From: JBDRGC01 sp043818215
Lineage (GTDB): Bacteria > Chloroflexota > Anaerolineae > Anaerolineales > UBA11858
Direction: 5' to 3'
Length of the DNA stretch: 19,048 nt
Assembly: GCA_043818215.1 (NCBI GenBank)
Contig: JBDRGC010000275.1
Location: 1-19,048, forward strand
In this document: piece by piece, positions 1 through 6,450 of the stretch
Numbering within the stretch: the first letter of the stretch is position 1
Layout of the letters: each line of letters begins with the position of its first letter
Notes under the pieces: generated by a model
The model's input: only the letters and a program-made list of their open reading frames with translations
What the model was told of the DNA's origin: nothing
Databases searched by the model: none
Program-made: the position numbers and the translations under genes

Positions 1-42
1 AAACTACCAAACGACCCGACTACCCGACTACCAGACTAAACT
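1..42. repeat. Tail of an 8-bp tandem array before atpG
   Basis: The bases before the atpG start contain GACTACCC, GACTACCA and GACTAAAC in register, ending directly at the ATG. The unit GACTACNN is the same one that fills the obgE-nadD junction at 5634-5793. No Shine-Dalgarno sequence is visible. The array probably extends to the left beyond the window, where atpA would be expected from the usual atpA-atpG-atpD-atpC order. Confidence 0.75.
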
Positions 43-939
43 ATGTCATCAGCAAGAGAAGTACAACTGCGCATTCGAAGTATCAAGAATATCGCCCAGG
101 TCACGCGTGCTTTGCAGGCAGTCAGCGCCAGCAAAGTACAAAAAGCCATGCAGGCTATGTACCGCACCCGCCCTTATGCCGACAAGGCTTGGCAGGTGCT
201 CACACATATTGCTGCCCAGCCCGGACGGCTGACACTGCATCCTTTGCTGGTTGAGCGAGAGCAGGTAAACAATGTGCTGGTGGTGATGGTCAGCGGGGAC
301 CGAGGTCTGGCAGGCGCGTACAATACCAATATTGTGCGGTTTGTCCTTGACAGGTATAGAAAGTATAAAGTCCCCGTTCGATACATCACCATTGGACGAA
401 AGGGCCGAGATATGATGATCCGCCGAGGCGGGAAAATTATGGCAGAATTCAGCGACCTTCCGGCAAGGCCTTCCTTTGCGGACGTTTCTGCAATTGGGCA
501 ATTGGCAGTGGATGAGTTCCTGAATGGCAAAGTTGACGAGGTATATTTGGCCTACACCGACTTTGTCAATATGGTTACGCAAGTACCTATGGTGAAGAAA
601 TTATTACCTTTAGAGGTTGGGTCAGAGGCTGATCGCGTAGAAGCATTCGGTAATACAAAAACCAGACAAACAGCCACATATATTTATGAACCGGGACAGG
701 AAGAGATACTAGACGAGATTGTGCCGCGGTTCACAGCTTTGCAGGTTTACCAGGCTGTAATGGAATCTATTGCCAGCGAGCACGCCGCCCGCATGGTGTC
801 AATGAAGAACGCCACCGACAATGCGAACGAGTTGAGTGCAGCTTTGCAACTGGAATACAACAAAGCCCGCCAGCAAAGCATTACAAGCGAAATGCTGGAT
901 ATTGCCGGCGGCGCAGAGGCATTGGTACAAAGTCAGTAG
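43..939 (+). CDS. atpG: F1Fo ATP synthase gamma subunit
   Basis: This is the central rotor shaft of the F1 sector, turning inside the alpha3beta3 ring and coupling proton flow to ATP synthesis at the membrane. The 298-residue product has the family's two diagnostic ends. The N-terminal helix reads REVQLRIRSIKNIAQVTRAL, and the C-terminal helix carries MKNATDNANELSAALQLEYN followed by ITSEMLDIAGGAEAL. The middle has the conserved SGDRGLAGAYN segment (about residues 84-94). The length is normal for the family. The start is the first ATG of the conserved N-terminus; it has no Shine-Dalgarno sequence and is preceded directly by GACTACNN repeats. The stop TAG (937-939) lies inside a repeat unit GTCAGTAG, so the last residues (SQ) are encoded by repeat sequence. 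The next gene, atpD, follows after 146 bp of repeats. Confidence 0.97.
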   Translation: MSSAREVQLRIRSIKNIAQVTRALQAVSASKVQKAMQAMYRTRPYADKAWQVLTHIAAQPGRLTLHPLLVEREQVNNVLVVMVSGDRGLAGAYNTNIVRFVLDRYRKYKVPVRYITIGRKGRDMMIRRGGKIMAEFSDLPARPSFADVSAIGQLAVDEFLNGKVDEVYLAYTDFVNMVTQVPMVKKLLPLEVGSEADRVEAFGNTKTRQTATYIYEPGQEEILDEIVPRFTALQVYQAVMESIASEHAARMVSMKNATDNANELSAALQLEYNKARQQSITSEMLDIAGGAEALVQSQ

Positions 940-1071
940 GTCAGTAGATCAGTAGACCAGGAATCAGTAGACCAGGAATCAGTAAACCAGGAATCAGTGG
1001 AGCAGAGACGACCAATTTACTGATCTACTGATCTACTGATCTACTGATTTACCGATTTACTGAATACCGAC
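932..1071. repeat. Mirrored 8-bp tandem array between atpG and atpD
   Basis: The left arm holds GTCAGTAG (932-939), GTCAGTAG (940-947) and ATCAGTAG (948-955). Three 15-bp units of the form ACCAGGA plus ATCAGTRR follow, to about 1000. The right arm is seven 8-mers from 1016 to 1071: TTTACTGA, TCTACTGA three times, TTTACCGA, TTTACTGA, ATACCGAC. TACTGA is the reverse complement of TCAGTA, so the transcript could fold into a long imperfect stem. The first left unit contains the atpG stop codon. A Shine-Dalgarno sequence for atpD (GGAGG, about 1077-1081) follows the right arm. Confidence 0.9.
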
Positions 1072-1085
1072 AAACGGAGGCAGGT

Positions 1086-2471
1086 ATGGCAGAGGTTACA
1101 GGCCAAATCATTCAAATTCAAGGCGGTGTGGTGGATGTGGAATTCGCCACCGGAGAACTCCCCAATATCTACGAAGCGATCGAAATCCCCAGCAATGGAC
1201 ATGAACCTATGGTCTTAGAGGTTCAGAAGCATTTAGGTAATAAGTGGGTACGCTGTCTGGCAATGAAATCTACTGATGGTTTGCAACGCGGCATGACGGC
1301 TATTGCCACGGGGAAACCGATCATGGTTCCGGTTGGGTCTGCCACCCTGGGGCGAATATTCAACGTTCTGGGACAGCCCATAGACGGAAAAGGCGCTGTT
1401 GACACAGATATTCATTACTCCATTCACCGCCCCGCGCCTTCCTTCAAAGAACAATCCACCAGTGTTGAAATCTTCGAAACCGGAATAAAAGTTATCGACC
1501 TGATCGCACCCTTCACCAAAGGCGGCAAGACTGGTATCTTCGGCGGAGCAGGTGTGGGCAAGACTATCATTATTCAGGAATTGATACGCTCGGTGGCCAA
1601 GGAGCATGAGGGGAACTCAGTGTTCGCCGGTGTAGGGGAGCGCACCCGCGAGGGCACGCAGCTTTACCGTGAAATGATCGAGGCCGATGTGATGAAAGAC
1701 ACAGTCATGGTCTTTGGGCAGATGAACGAACCTCCCGGTGTCCGCTTGCGGGTTGGGTTGAGCGCATTGTCGATGGCTAAATACTTCCGCGATGAAGGTC
1801 AAGATGTGTTGCTCTTCATTGACAATATCTTCCGCTTCAGCATGTCGGGGGCCGAGGTGTCGGCTTTGCTGGGCAGGATGCCCTCCGCAGTGGGTTATCA
1901 GCCCACCCTGGCAACCGAGATGGGTGAGCTTCAGGAGCGCATCACCTCCACCCGAACAGGTTCCATCACCTCAATGCAGGCCGTTTACGTCCCCGCCGAC
2001 GACTATTCCGATCCCGCTCCGGTGGCAACCTTCACCCACTTAGACGCTACCATTGCCCTTGAGCGCTCCATCGTCGAGAAAGGCATTTACCCGGCGGTAG
2101 ATCCTCTAACCTCCACTTCTCGAATTCTGGACCCCCTCGTTGTGGGCGAAGAACATTACAGAACAGCGCGCGATGTTCAGCAAGTGCTTCAGCGCTACAA
2201 GGACTTGCAAGACATCATCGCCATCTTGGGCATCGACGAGCTGAGCGAAGATGATAAGCTTCTCGTCTCCCGCGCCCGCAAGATCGAGCGGTTTTTCTCT
2301 CAACCATTCTTTGTGGCCGAGCAGTTTACCGGTATATCTGGAAAATATGTATCCATTCGCGAGACGGTACGCGGTTTTCGCGAGATACTGGATGGCAAAC
2401 ACGACGCTATATCCGAAGATGCTTTTATGATGGCCGGTTCGATTGATGATGTTATGGAGAAGGCCGGGTGA
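1086..2471 (+). CDS. atpD: F1Fo ATP synthase beta subunit
   Basis: This is the catalytic subunit of F1, which makes ATP from ADP and phosphate. The 461-residue protein shows the P-loop GGAGVGKT (153-160), the GVGERTREG segment with the catalytic glutamate (E185), the Walker B region LLFIDNIFRF, and the signature SALLGRMPSAVGYQPTLATE. The C-terminal helical domain ends in the usual DAFMMAGSIDDVMEKAG. Length and domain order are standard. A clear GGAGG lies 4-5 nt before the ATG, unlike most starts in this cluster. The gene sits between atpG and atpC as in most bacteria. A 7-bp tandem array begins at the nucleotide right after its TGA stop. Confidence 0.98.
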   Translation: MAEVTGQIIQIQGGVVDVEFATGELPNIYEAIEIPSNGHEPMVLEVQKHLGNKWVRCLAMKSTDGLQRGMTAIATGKPIMVPVGSATLGRIFNVLGQPIDGKGAVDTDIHYSIHRPAPSFKEQSTSVEIFETGIKVIDLIAPFTKGGKTGIFGGAGVGKTIIIQELIRSVAKEHEGNSVFAGVGERTREGTQLYREMIEADVMKDTVMVFGQMNEPPGVRLRVGLSALSMAKYFRDEGQDVLLFIDNIFRFSMSGAEVSALLGRMPSAVGYQPTLATEMGELQERITSTRTGSITSMQAVYVPADDYSDPAPVATFTHLDATIALERSIVEKGIYPAVDPLTSTSRILDPLVVGEEHYRTARDVQQVLQRYKDLQDIIAILGIDELSEDDKLLVSRARKIERFFSQPFFVAEQFTGISGKYVSIRETVRGFREILDGKHDAISEDAFMMAGSIDDVMEKAG

Positions 2472-2568
2472 CAGTGTTCAGTTTTCAGTGTTCAGTGTTC
2501 AGTTTTCAGTGTTTAGTGTTCAGTGAGTGGGCGACTGATAACTGGCGACTGGTTACTGATAACTAAGG
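2472..2568. repeat. Mirrored 7-bp tandem array between atpD and atpC
   Basis: Eight 7-mers run from 2472 to 2527, starting on the base after the atpD stop: CAGTGTT, CAGTTTT, CAGTGTT, CAGTGTT, CAGTTTT, CAGTGTT, TAGTGTT, CAGTGAG. After six bases, five 7-mers in inverted form run from 2534 to 2568: ACTGATA, ACTGGCG, ACTGGTT, ACTGATA, ACTAAGG. The conserved core CAGT is mirrored as ACTG with the same period of 7. The last unit supplies the AAGG that could serve as the atpC ribosome binding site. Confidence 0.9.
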
Positions 2569-2575
2569 AAAAACC

Positions 2576-3028
2576 ATGCCCATTCGTTGCGAAATTGTCT
2601 CTCAAGATCAGATGGTTTTCGAAGGCGATGTGGATATCGTCGTCGCCCCCGGTACCGTGGGTGAGATGGGGATTTTGCCCAATCACGCGCCTTTGTTGGC
2701 TACCCTGGATTTTGGAGTCATCAAAGTGCGCTACCAGGGACGAGAAGAAGATTTCACGGTGGCTGGTGGAATCATCGAAGTGCAGCCCACCATTGTCACT
2801 GTATTGGCGGATGCAGCCGAAAACGTCCGAGAAATTGACGCTGCCCGCGCCGAGGCTGCTATGGAACGCGCCGAGAAATACCTGGCTGAGGGTCCACCCC
2901 CGGATGTAGACTCCTACCTCAAGATGGAGGCTGCCTTGCGACGCTCGAAACTTCGCCTGGACGCCGTGCGCCGTTATCGCGGAACGCGGTCACAGTTTCC
3001 ATCTATAAAAGATGATACCCACAGATAA
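2576..3028 (+). CDS. atpC: F1Fo ATP synthase epsilon subunit
   Basis: This is the small F1 subunit that joins gamma to the c-ring and can restrain ATP hydrolysis. The 150-residue product has the N-terminal beta-sandwich with MPIRCEIVSQDQMVFEGDVD, VVAPGTVGEMGILPNHAPLL (about 22-41) and VAGGIIEVQPTIVTVLAD. Two C-terminal helices rich in Ala, Arg and Glu follow. It is slightly longer than the usual 130-140 residues because of a basic tail (about 130-150). AAGG lies about 7-10 nt before the ATG, in the last unit of the upstream array. Only 2 nt separate its stop from the next gene, so the two are almost surely co-transcribed and probably translationally coupled. Confidence 0.95.
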   Translation: MPIRCEIVSQDQMVFEGDVDIVVAPGTVGEMGILPNHAPLLATLDFGVIKVRYQGREEDFTVAGGIIEVQPTIVTVLADAAENVREIDAARAEAAMERAEKYLAEGPPPDVDSYLKMEAALRRSKLRLDAVRRYRGTRSQFPSIKDDTHR

Positions 3029-3030
3029 TC

Positions 3031-4044
3031 ATGGCTCTATTTTCCAAAGACCTGGGAATTGACCTGGGAACACTTAATACGCGCATATCTGAAGGCGGAC
3101 AAGTCATCCTTCAAGAGCCTACCGTGGTGGCTATTGCTGTTGATGAGCAAAAAATTGTCGAAGTTGGGCAAGAAGCTCAGAATATGTATGGCCGCGTCCC
3201 TGAGTCTCTCGAAGTCATTTACCCCCTACAAAACGGCGTCATCGCAGATTACGAGATTGCCGAGAAACTGCTGGAATACCTGATTGGAAAGATCAGCGGC
3301 CCGGTGCGCTTCTTCCGCCCGCGTGTGATGATTTCTGTCCCCTTCGGTGTCACCAGCGTGGAAAGCCGCGCTGTCCACGAGGCGGCTTTAGAGGCCGTGA
3401 AGCGGGATGTTTTCCTGATCCAACAACCGATGGCCGCGGCACTGGGAGTGGATTTGCCATTTCATACTCCATCGGGCAATATGATCATCTGCCTGGGTGG
3501 CGGGGTCACTCAGGCAGCAGTCCTGGCGATGTACGGAATCGTGTCGGCCAAAACATTGCGGGCTGGCGGACTGCAATTGGACGAGGCCATCATCACTTAT
3601 GTGCGCCGCAAGTACGGCCTGGTGATTGCACAGCCCACTGCTGAACAAGTGAAGATCAAGATCGGGGCTGCGGTTCCACAGGATGAAGAAGAAAGCATGG
3701 AACTCCAGGGGCAAGATCAGGTGACCGGGCTGCCTCGCCCTCTGAATCTGACCACCGGCGAGATCGTCGAGGCTATGCAAGTCCCCCTGCAAAATATGGT
3801 GGAAACAGCACGCCAGGTATTAGAGAAGACCCCCCCAGAACTGGTCTCCGACATCATCGACCGAGGCATTGCCTTATGTGGCGGCACAGCCCTGTTGCGC
3901 GGTATCGACAAATTGATGACCAAAGAACTCGGTGTCCCGGCCTATCTGGTTGATAACCCCATGACATGCGTTGCCGAAGGCGCTTCTCTGGCCCTCGAGC
4001 CGGGCGTATTCCCCAAGATCAGGCGTAACTTGCCGCCGGTGTAA
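3031..4044 (+). CDS. mreB: Divergent MreB-family actin-like protein with altered active site
   Basis: MreB is the bacterial actin that forms membrane-bound filaments and guides cell-wall synthesis. The 337-residue product is clearly of this family. It has phosphate-1 loop LGIDLGTLNT (8-17), the PLQNGVIADYE segment (65-75), DEAIITYVRRKYGL (184-197) and the adenosine motif CGGTALLRGIDKLM (283-296). The usual catalytic acids are changed, however. The common EEPMAAAIG reads QQPMAAALG (Q131, Q132), and the phosphate-2 loop DIGGGTTE reads CLGGGVTQ (C154, V159, Q161). AGD before the DEAI motif reads AGG. I infer that nucleotide may bind but that hydrolysis is weak or lost. The gene starts 2 nt after atpC, so its expression is tied to the ATP synthase operon. 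No mreC, mreD or rodA is nearby. It may be a second MreB paralogue rather than the main rod-shape protein. Confidence 0.88.
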   Translation: MALFSKDLGIDLGTLNTRISEGGQVILQEPTVVAIAVDEQKIVEVGQEAQNMYGRVPESLEVIYPLQNGVIADYEIAEKLLEYLIGKISGPVRFFRPRVMISVPFGVTSVESRAVHEAALEAVKRDVFLIQQPMAAALGVDLPFHTPSGNMIICLGGGVTQAAVLAMYGIVSAKTLRAGGLQLDEAIITYVRRKYGLVIAQPTAEQVKIKIGAAVPQDEEESMELQGQDQVTGLPRPLNLTTGEIVEAMQVPLQNMVETARQVLEKTPPELVSDIIDRGIALCGGTALLRGIDKLMTKELGVPAYLVDNPMTCVAEGASLALEPGVFPKIRRNLPPV

Positions 4045-4046
4045 GA

Positions 4047-4207
4047 GGATAGCACGGGGGAATAGTACGGATTCTCAGAATAGGCGGATGGAGGAGGGGA
4101 GAGCACGGATTTACAGAATGGGCGGATAGAGGAGGAGATAGCACGGATTCTCAGAATGATCAGATAAGCGAACACCAATTCCGCCCATTCCGCCATCCGT
4201 GCTATTC
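4047..4207. repeat. Repeat block after the actin-like gene: three ~38-bp units plus an inverted arm
   Basis: AGYACGG begins at 4064, 4102 and 4140, giving a period of 38 bp. The units share AGYACGGATTCTCAGAAT, then RGGCGGATRGAGGAG, with the third copy diverging at its end. A partial copy (GATAGCACGGG) lies at 4049-4059. From about 4178 to 4207 the complementary arm appears (ATTCCGCCCATTCCGCC, then ATCCGTGCTATTC), which can pair with GAATAGYACGGAT. This is the same mirror arrangement as in the other junctions but with a longer unit. Confidence 0.8.
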
Positions 4208-4221
4208 TACACTCATTCTGC

Positions 4222-4230
4222 TGGTATAAT
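4222..4230 (+). promoter_or_regulatory. Probable extended -10 promoter for obgE
   Basis: TGGTATAAT is a perfect extended -10 element (TGnTATAAT). I see no good -35 hexamer at 16-18 bp upstream, which is acceptable for an extended -10. Transcription would begin near 4236-4238, immediately before the CCCTCTR array, so the obgE leader would consist almost wholly of that array. The position upstream of a gene with a 274-bp gap to its left neighbour supports the call. Confidence 0.5.
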
Positions 4231-4240
4231 GCTCCCTCCC

Positions 4241-4310
4241 CCCTCTGCCCTCTACCCTCTACCCTCTGCCCTCTGCCCTCTACCCTCTGCCCTCTGCCCT
4301 CTACCCTCTA
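4241..4310. repeat. 7-bp CCCTCTR tandem array before obgE
   Basis: Ten exact 7-mers, CCCTCTG or CCCTCTA, run without interruption (order G, A, A, G, G, A, G, G, A, A). They are followed by CCTCCCCC and the obgE ATG. Only the seventh base varies. The leader is almost purely pyrimidine and has no Shine-Dalgarno sequence. Read in the obgE frame it gives repeated PLPSALC, which explains a spurious N-terminal extension from a GTG at 4199. Confidence 0.95.
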
Positions 4311-4318
4311 CCTCCCCC

Positions 4319-5578
4319 ATGTTCATCGACGAAACCCAAATCAACGTAATCTCCGGCAAAGGCGGCGACGGCATCGTCCACTTTCGCCGCGAAAAATATG
4401 TGCCTTTCGGCGGCCCGGATGGCGGCGATGGCGGGCGTGGGGGCGATGTGATTCTGGAAGTCAAAACCACGCTCAACACTCTCTCCGCTTACCGCCACAA
4501 ACAGACATACCGCGCTCAAGCCGGCTTCCGCGCCGGCAAGAGCAATCAGACCGGACGTTCGGGGGAGAATCTCATCCTGTACATCCCGCCGGGAACTTTG
4601 ATCTATGATGACGATACAGGTGAACTGCTGGGAGACCTGGTCGAGCCGGGGCAAACTATAACCGTCTGCAAAGGTGGACGCGGGGGGCGGGGCAACGCCC
4701 GCTTTGCCAATTCGCGCAACAAAGCTCCCCGCATAGCCGAGCGCGGCGTCCCCGAACAAGAGCGCACCCTGCGGCTGGAACTCAAGCTCATCGCCGATAT
4801 TGGCCTGGTGGGGGTTCCCAACGCCGGAAAATCGACTCTATTGTCTGTGGTCACGAACGCCAAACCGAAGATCGCCCCTTACCCCTTCACTACATTGCAG
4901 CCTAATCTCGGCGTTGCTGATTTAGACCTCGACACCAGCCTCATCCTGGCGGATATTCCAGGACTTATCGAAGGAGCGCATCAAGGCATCGGCCTGGGCC
5001 ACGAATTCCTGCGGCATATCCAGCGCACGCGGGTTCTCATTCACATCCTCGACGGCATGGCCGAGGACCCCTTGCTGGATTTTGCCCAGATCAATACTGA
5101 GTTATCCCTTTTCGATCCCGCTTTGGCGGAGAAACCCCAAATCGTGGTCTTCAACAAAATGGATTTGCCCGATGTGCAGGCTCGCTGGCCTGAAATCCAA
5201 AAGGCGCTGGAAAAGCGCGGCCACGAGGCCCACGCCATCTCTGCGGTGGCGGGGACTGGCGTGCGCCCGATACTTTTCCGTGCCTTCCAACTCCTGGCCG
5301 AGGCACCGCCCCCGCCCGAACCCGCCGAATTGCCCGTTTACCGGGTGGAAAGCGACCCGCGAGTATTTTCCATCTCGCGCACCCCGGAAGGCTGGCGCGT
5401 GTCGGGCGTGTCAATCGAGCGTGCTGCCAAGATGACCTACTGGGAGTACAGCCAGTCTATCCGCCGCTTCCAACACATTTTGCAAGCTTTGGGGATCGAC
5501 GCAGCTCTCCGTGAAGCCGGCGTGCAAGAAGGCGACATCGTCCTCATCGGCAATCACGAATTAGAGTGGGAGGATTAG
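4319..5578 (+). CDS. obgE: GTPase ObgE/CgtA
   Basis: This essential GTPase binds the 50S ribosomal subunit and takes part in its assembly and in stress signalling. The 419-residue product has three domains. The glycine-rich Obg fold (1-158) carries GGPDGGDGGRGGDV and KGGRGGRGNARF. The GTPase domain (about 159-330) has G1 GVPNAGKS (165-172), PFTTLQPN (189-196), G3 DIPGLIEGA (212-220) and G4 NKMD (279-282). The C-terminal OCT domain (about 340-419) carries YRVESDPRVFSISR and ends near GVQEGDIVLIGNHELEW. The start is the ATG of MFIDETQINV, the normal first strand of the family. An in-frame GTG 120 bp upstream would only add translated 7-mer repeats. No Shine-Dalgarno sequence precedes it. The TAG stop lies in the first unit of the following array. 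Confidence 0.96.
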   Translation: MFIDETQINVISGKGGDGIVHFRREKYVPFGGPDGGDGGRGGDVILEVKTTLNTLSAYRHKQTYRAQAGFRAGKSNQTGRSGENLILYIPPGTLIYDDDTGELLGDLVEPGQTITVCKGGRGGRGNARFANSRNKAPRIAERGVPEQERTLRLELKLIADIGLVGVPNAGKSTLLSVVTNAKPKIAPYPFTTLQPNLGVADLDLDTSLILADIPGLIEGAHQGIGLGHEFLRHIQRTRVLIHILDGMAEDPLLDFAQINTELSLFDPALAEKPQIVVFNKMDLPDVQARWPEIQKALEKRGHEAHAISAVAGTGVRPILFRAFQLLAEAPPPPEPAELPVYRVESDPRVFSISRTPEGWRVSGVSIERAAKMTYWEYSQSIRRFQHILQALGIDAALREAGVQEGDIVLIGNHELEWED

Positions 5579-5793
5579 TCAAATAGTCGGATAGTCAAAT
5601 AGTCCAGTAGTCACCCAGACTGCTAGGCTACGCGACTACTGGACTACCAGACTACCAGACTACCAGACTACCAGACTACCCGACTACTGGACTACCGGAC
5701 TACCGGACTACCCGACTACCCGACTACCGGACTACCGGACTACCCGACTACCGGACTACCCGACTACCCAACTACCCGACTACCGGACTACTC
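5573..5793. repeat. Mirrored 8-bp array between obgE and nadD (5 + 20 units)
   Basis: The left arm has five 8-mers: GATTAGTC (5573-5580), AAATAGTC, GGATAGTC, AAATAGTC and CAGTAGTC (to 5612). A 21-bp spacer follows (5613-5633). The right arm has twenty 8-mers in perfect phase (5634-5793), all GACTAC plus two variable bases except one AACTACCC. The endings in order are TG, CA, CA, CA, CA, CC, TG, CG, CG, CC, CC, CG, CG, CC, CG, CC, CC, CC, CG, TC. The left core TAGTC is the reverse complement of GACTA. The array starts within the obgE stop codon and stops 2 nt before the nadD ATG. Confidence 0.97.
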
Positions 5794-5795
5794 CA

Positions 5796-6392
5796 ATGCG
5801 CCTGGGCATTTTTGGCGGCACCTTCGATCCTCCCCATATCGGACACCTGATTCTCGCTGCGGAGGCACAACACCAGCTCGCCCTGGATCGCCTGCTATGG
5901 GTGCTCACACCCGCCCCGCCCCACAAACGCGAGCAGCCCATTTCCCCTCTCCAGCATCGCCTCGACATGCTTCAGGCCGCAATTGACGGCAACCCCATAT
6001 TCGAACTCTCCAACGTAGATATTAACCGCCCGCCACCGCATTACGCGGTAGATACGATTCATTTGTTAGAAAAAAGCTACCCGGGCACGGAACTGGTCTA
6101 TTTGATGGGAGGCGACTCCCTGGCGAATCTGCCGCTCTGGCATAAACCCTTGGAATTGGTGGCTGGCTGCCAAACCCTGGGGGTGATGTGCCGCCCCGGA
6201 GCCAAAATCGACCTGAAAGACCTTGAAGCTCGAATACCAGGGATCACCCCCAAAGTCCGCTTCATCGAGGCTCCTTTGTTAGATATCGCCGCCTCCCAAA
6301 TCCGCCGCCGGATTCGAGAGGGGCGTCCTTTCCGTTATTATCTACCTCCCCCCGTTTATCACATTATCCAGCAGAGGCATCTATACAGGTAG
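5796..6392 (+). CDS. nadD: Nicotinate-nucleotide adenylyltransferase
   Basis: The enzyme joins nicotinate mononucleotide and ATP to deamido-NAD in the cytoplasmic route to NAD. The 198-residue product has the nucleotidyltransferase start MRLGIFGGTFDPPHIGHL with the HxGH motif (H14-H17), PPHK (41-44), and the NadD signature MGGDSLANLPLWHKP (104-118). The C-terminal motif IAASQIRRRIREGRPFRYYL (164-183) corresponds to ISxxxIR. Length is typical. Start choice is firm because the Rossmann strand begins at residue 2. There is no Shine-Dalgarno sequence, since an 8-bp array ends 2 nt before the ATG. In many bacteria nadD follows obgE, as here. The stop codon lies inside a 28-bp palindrome shared with the next gap. 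Confidence 0.96.
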   Translation: MRLGIFGGTFDPPHIGHLILAAEAQHQLALDRLLWVLTPAPPHKREQPISPLQHRLDMLQAAIDGNPIFELSNVDINRPPPHYAVDTIHLLEKSYPGTELVYLMGGDSLANLPLWHKPLELVAGCQTLGVMCRPGAKIDLKDLEARIPGITPKVRFIEAPLLDIAASQIRRRIREGRPFRYYLPPPVYHIIQQRHLYR

Positions 6393-6416
6393 GACGAATT
6401 TCCAAATTCGTCCTAC
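6389..6416. repeat. Perfect 28-bp palindromic repeat at the nadD stop codon, copy 1
   Basis: A 13-bp arm GTAGGACGAATTT is followed by CC and its exact reverse complement AAATTCGTCCTAC. A second copy with two paired base changes lies at 14105-14132. The palindrome begins in the last sense codon of nadD and its TAG provides the stop (6390-6392). No T-run follows on the + strand, so it is not a classical terminator, although the hairpin could mark the mRNA 3' end. Confidence 0.93.
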
Positions 6417-6450
6417 GCTGTCTGCCCCCCCCCGAAACTGGAAACATCGT

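Noticed and set aside
4199..4318. N-terminal extension of ObgE from a GTG at 4199
   Set aside because: The added 40 residues are translated 7-mer repeats and come before the normal Obg-fold start; they also span the predicted promoter.
5634..5793. CRISPR-like array
   Set aside because: Units are 8 bp with no spacers and no cas genes nearby; it is a simple tandem array.
932..5793. Repeat arrays as pure assembly artefacts
   Set aside because: The mirrored arms, differing units per junction, non-identical copies and neat joins to start and stop codons are hard to produce by misassembly, though exact copy numbers may be wrong.
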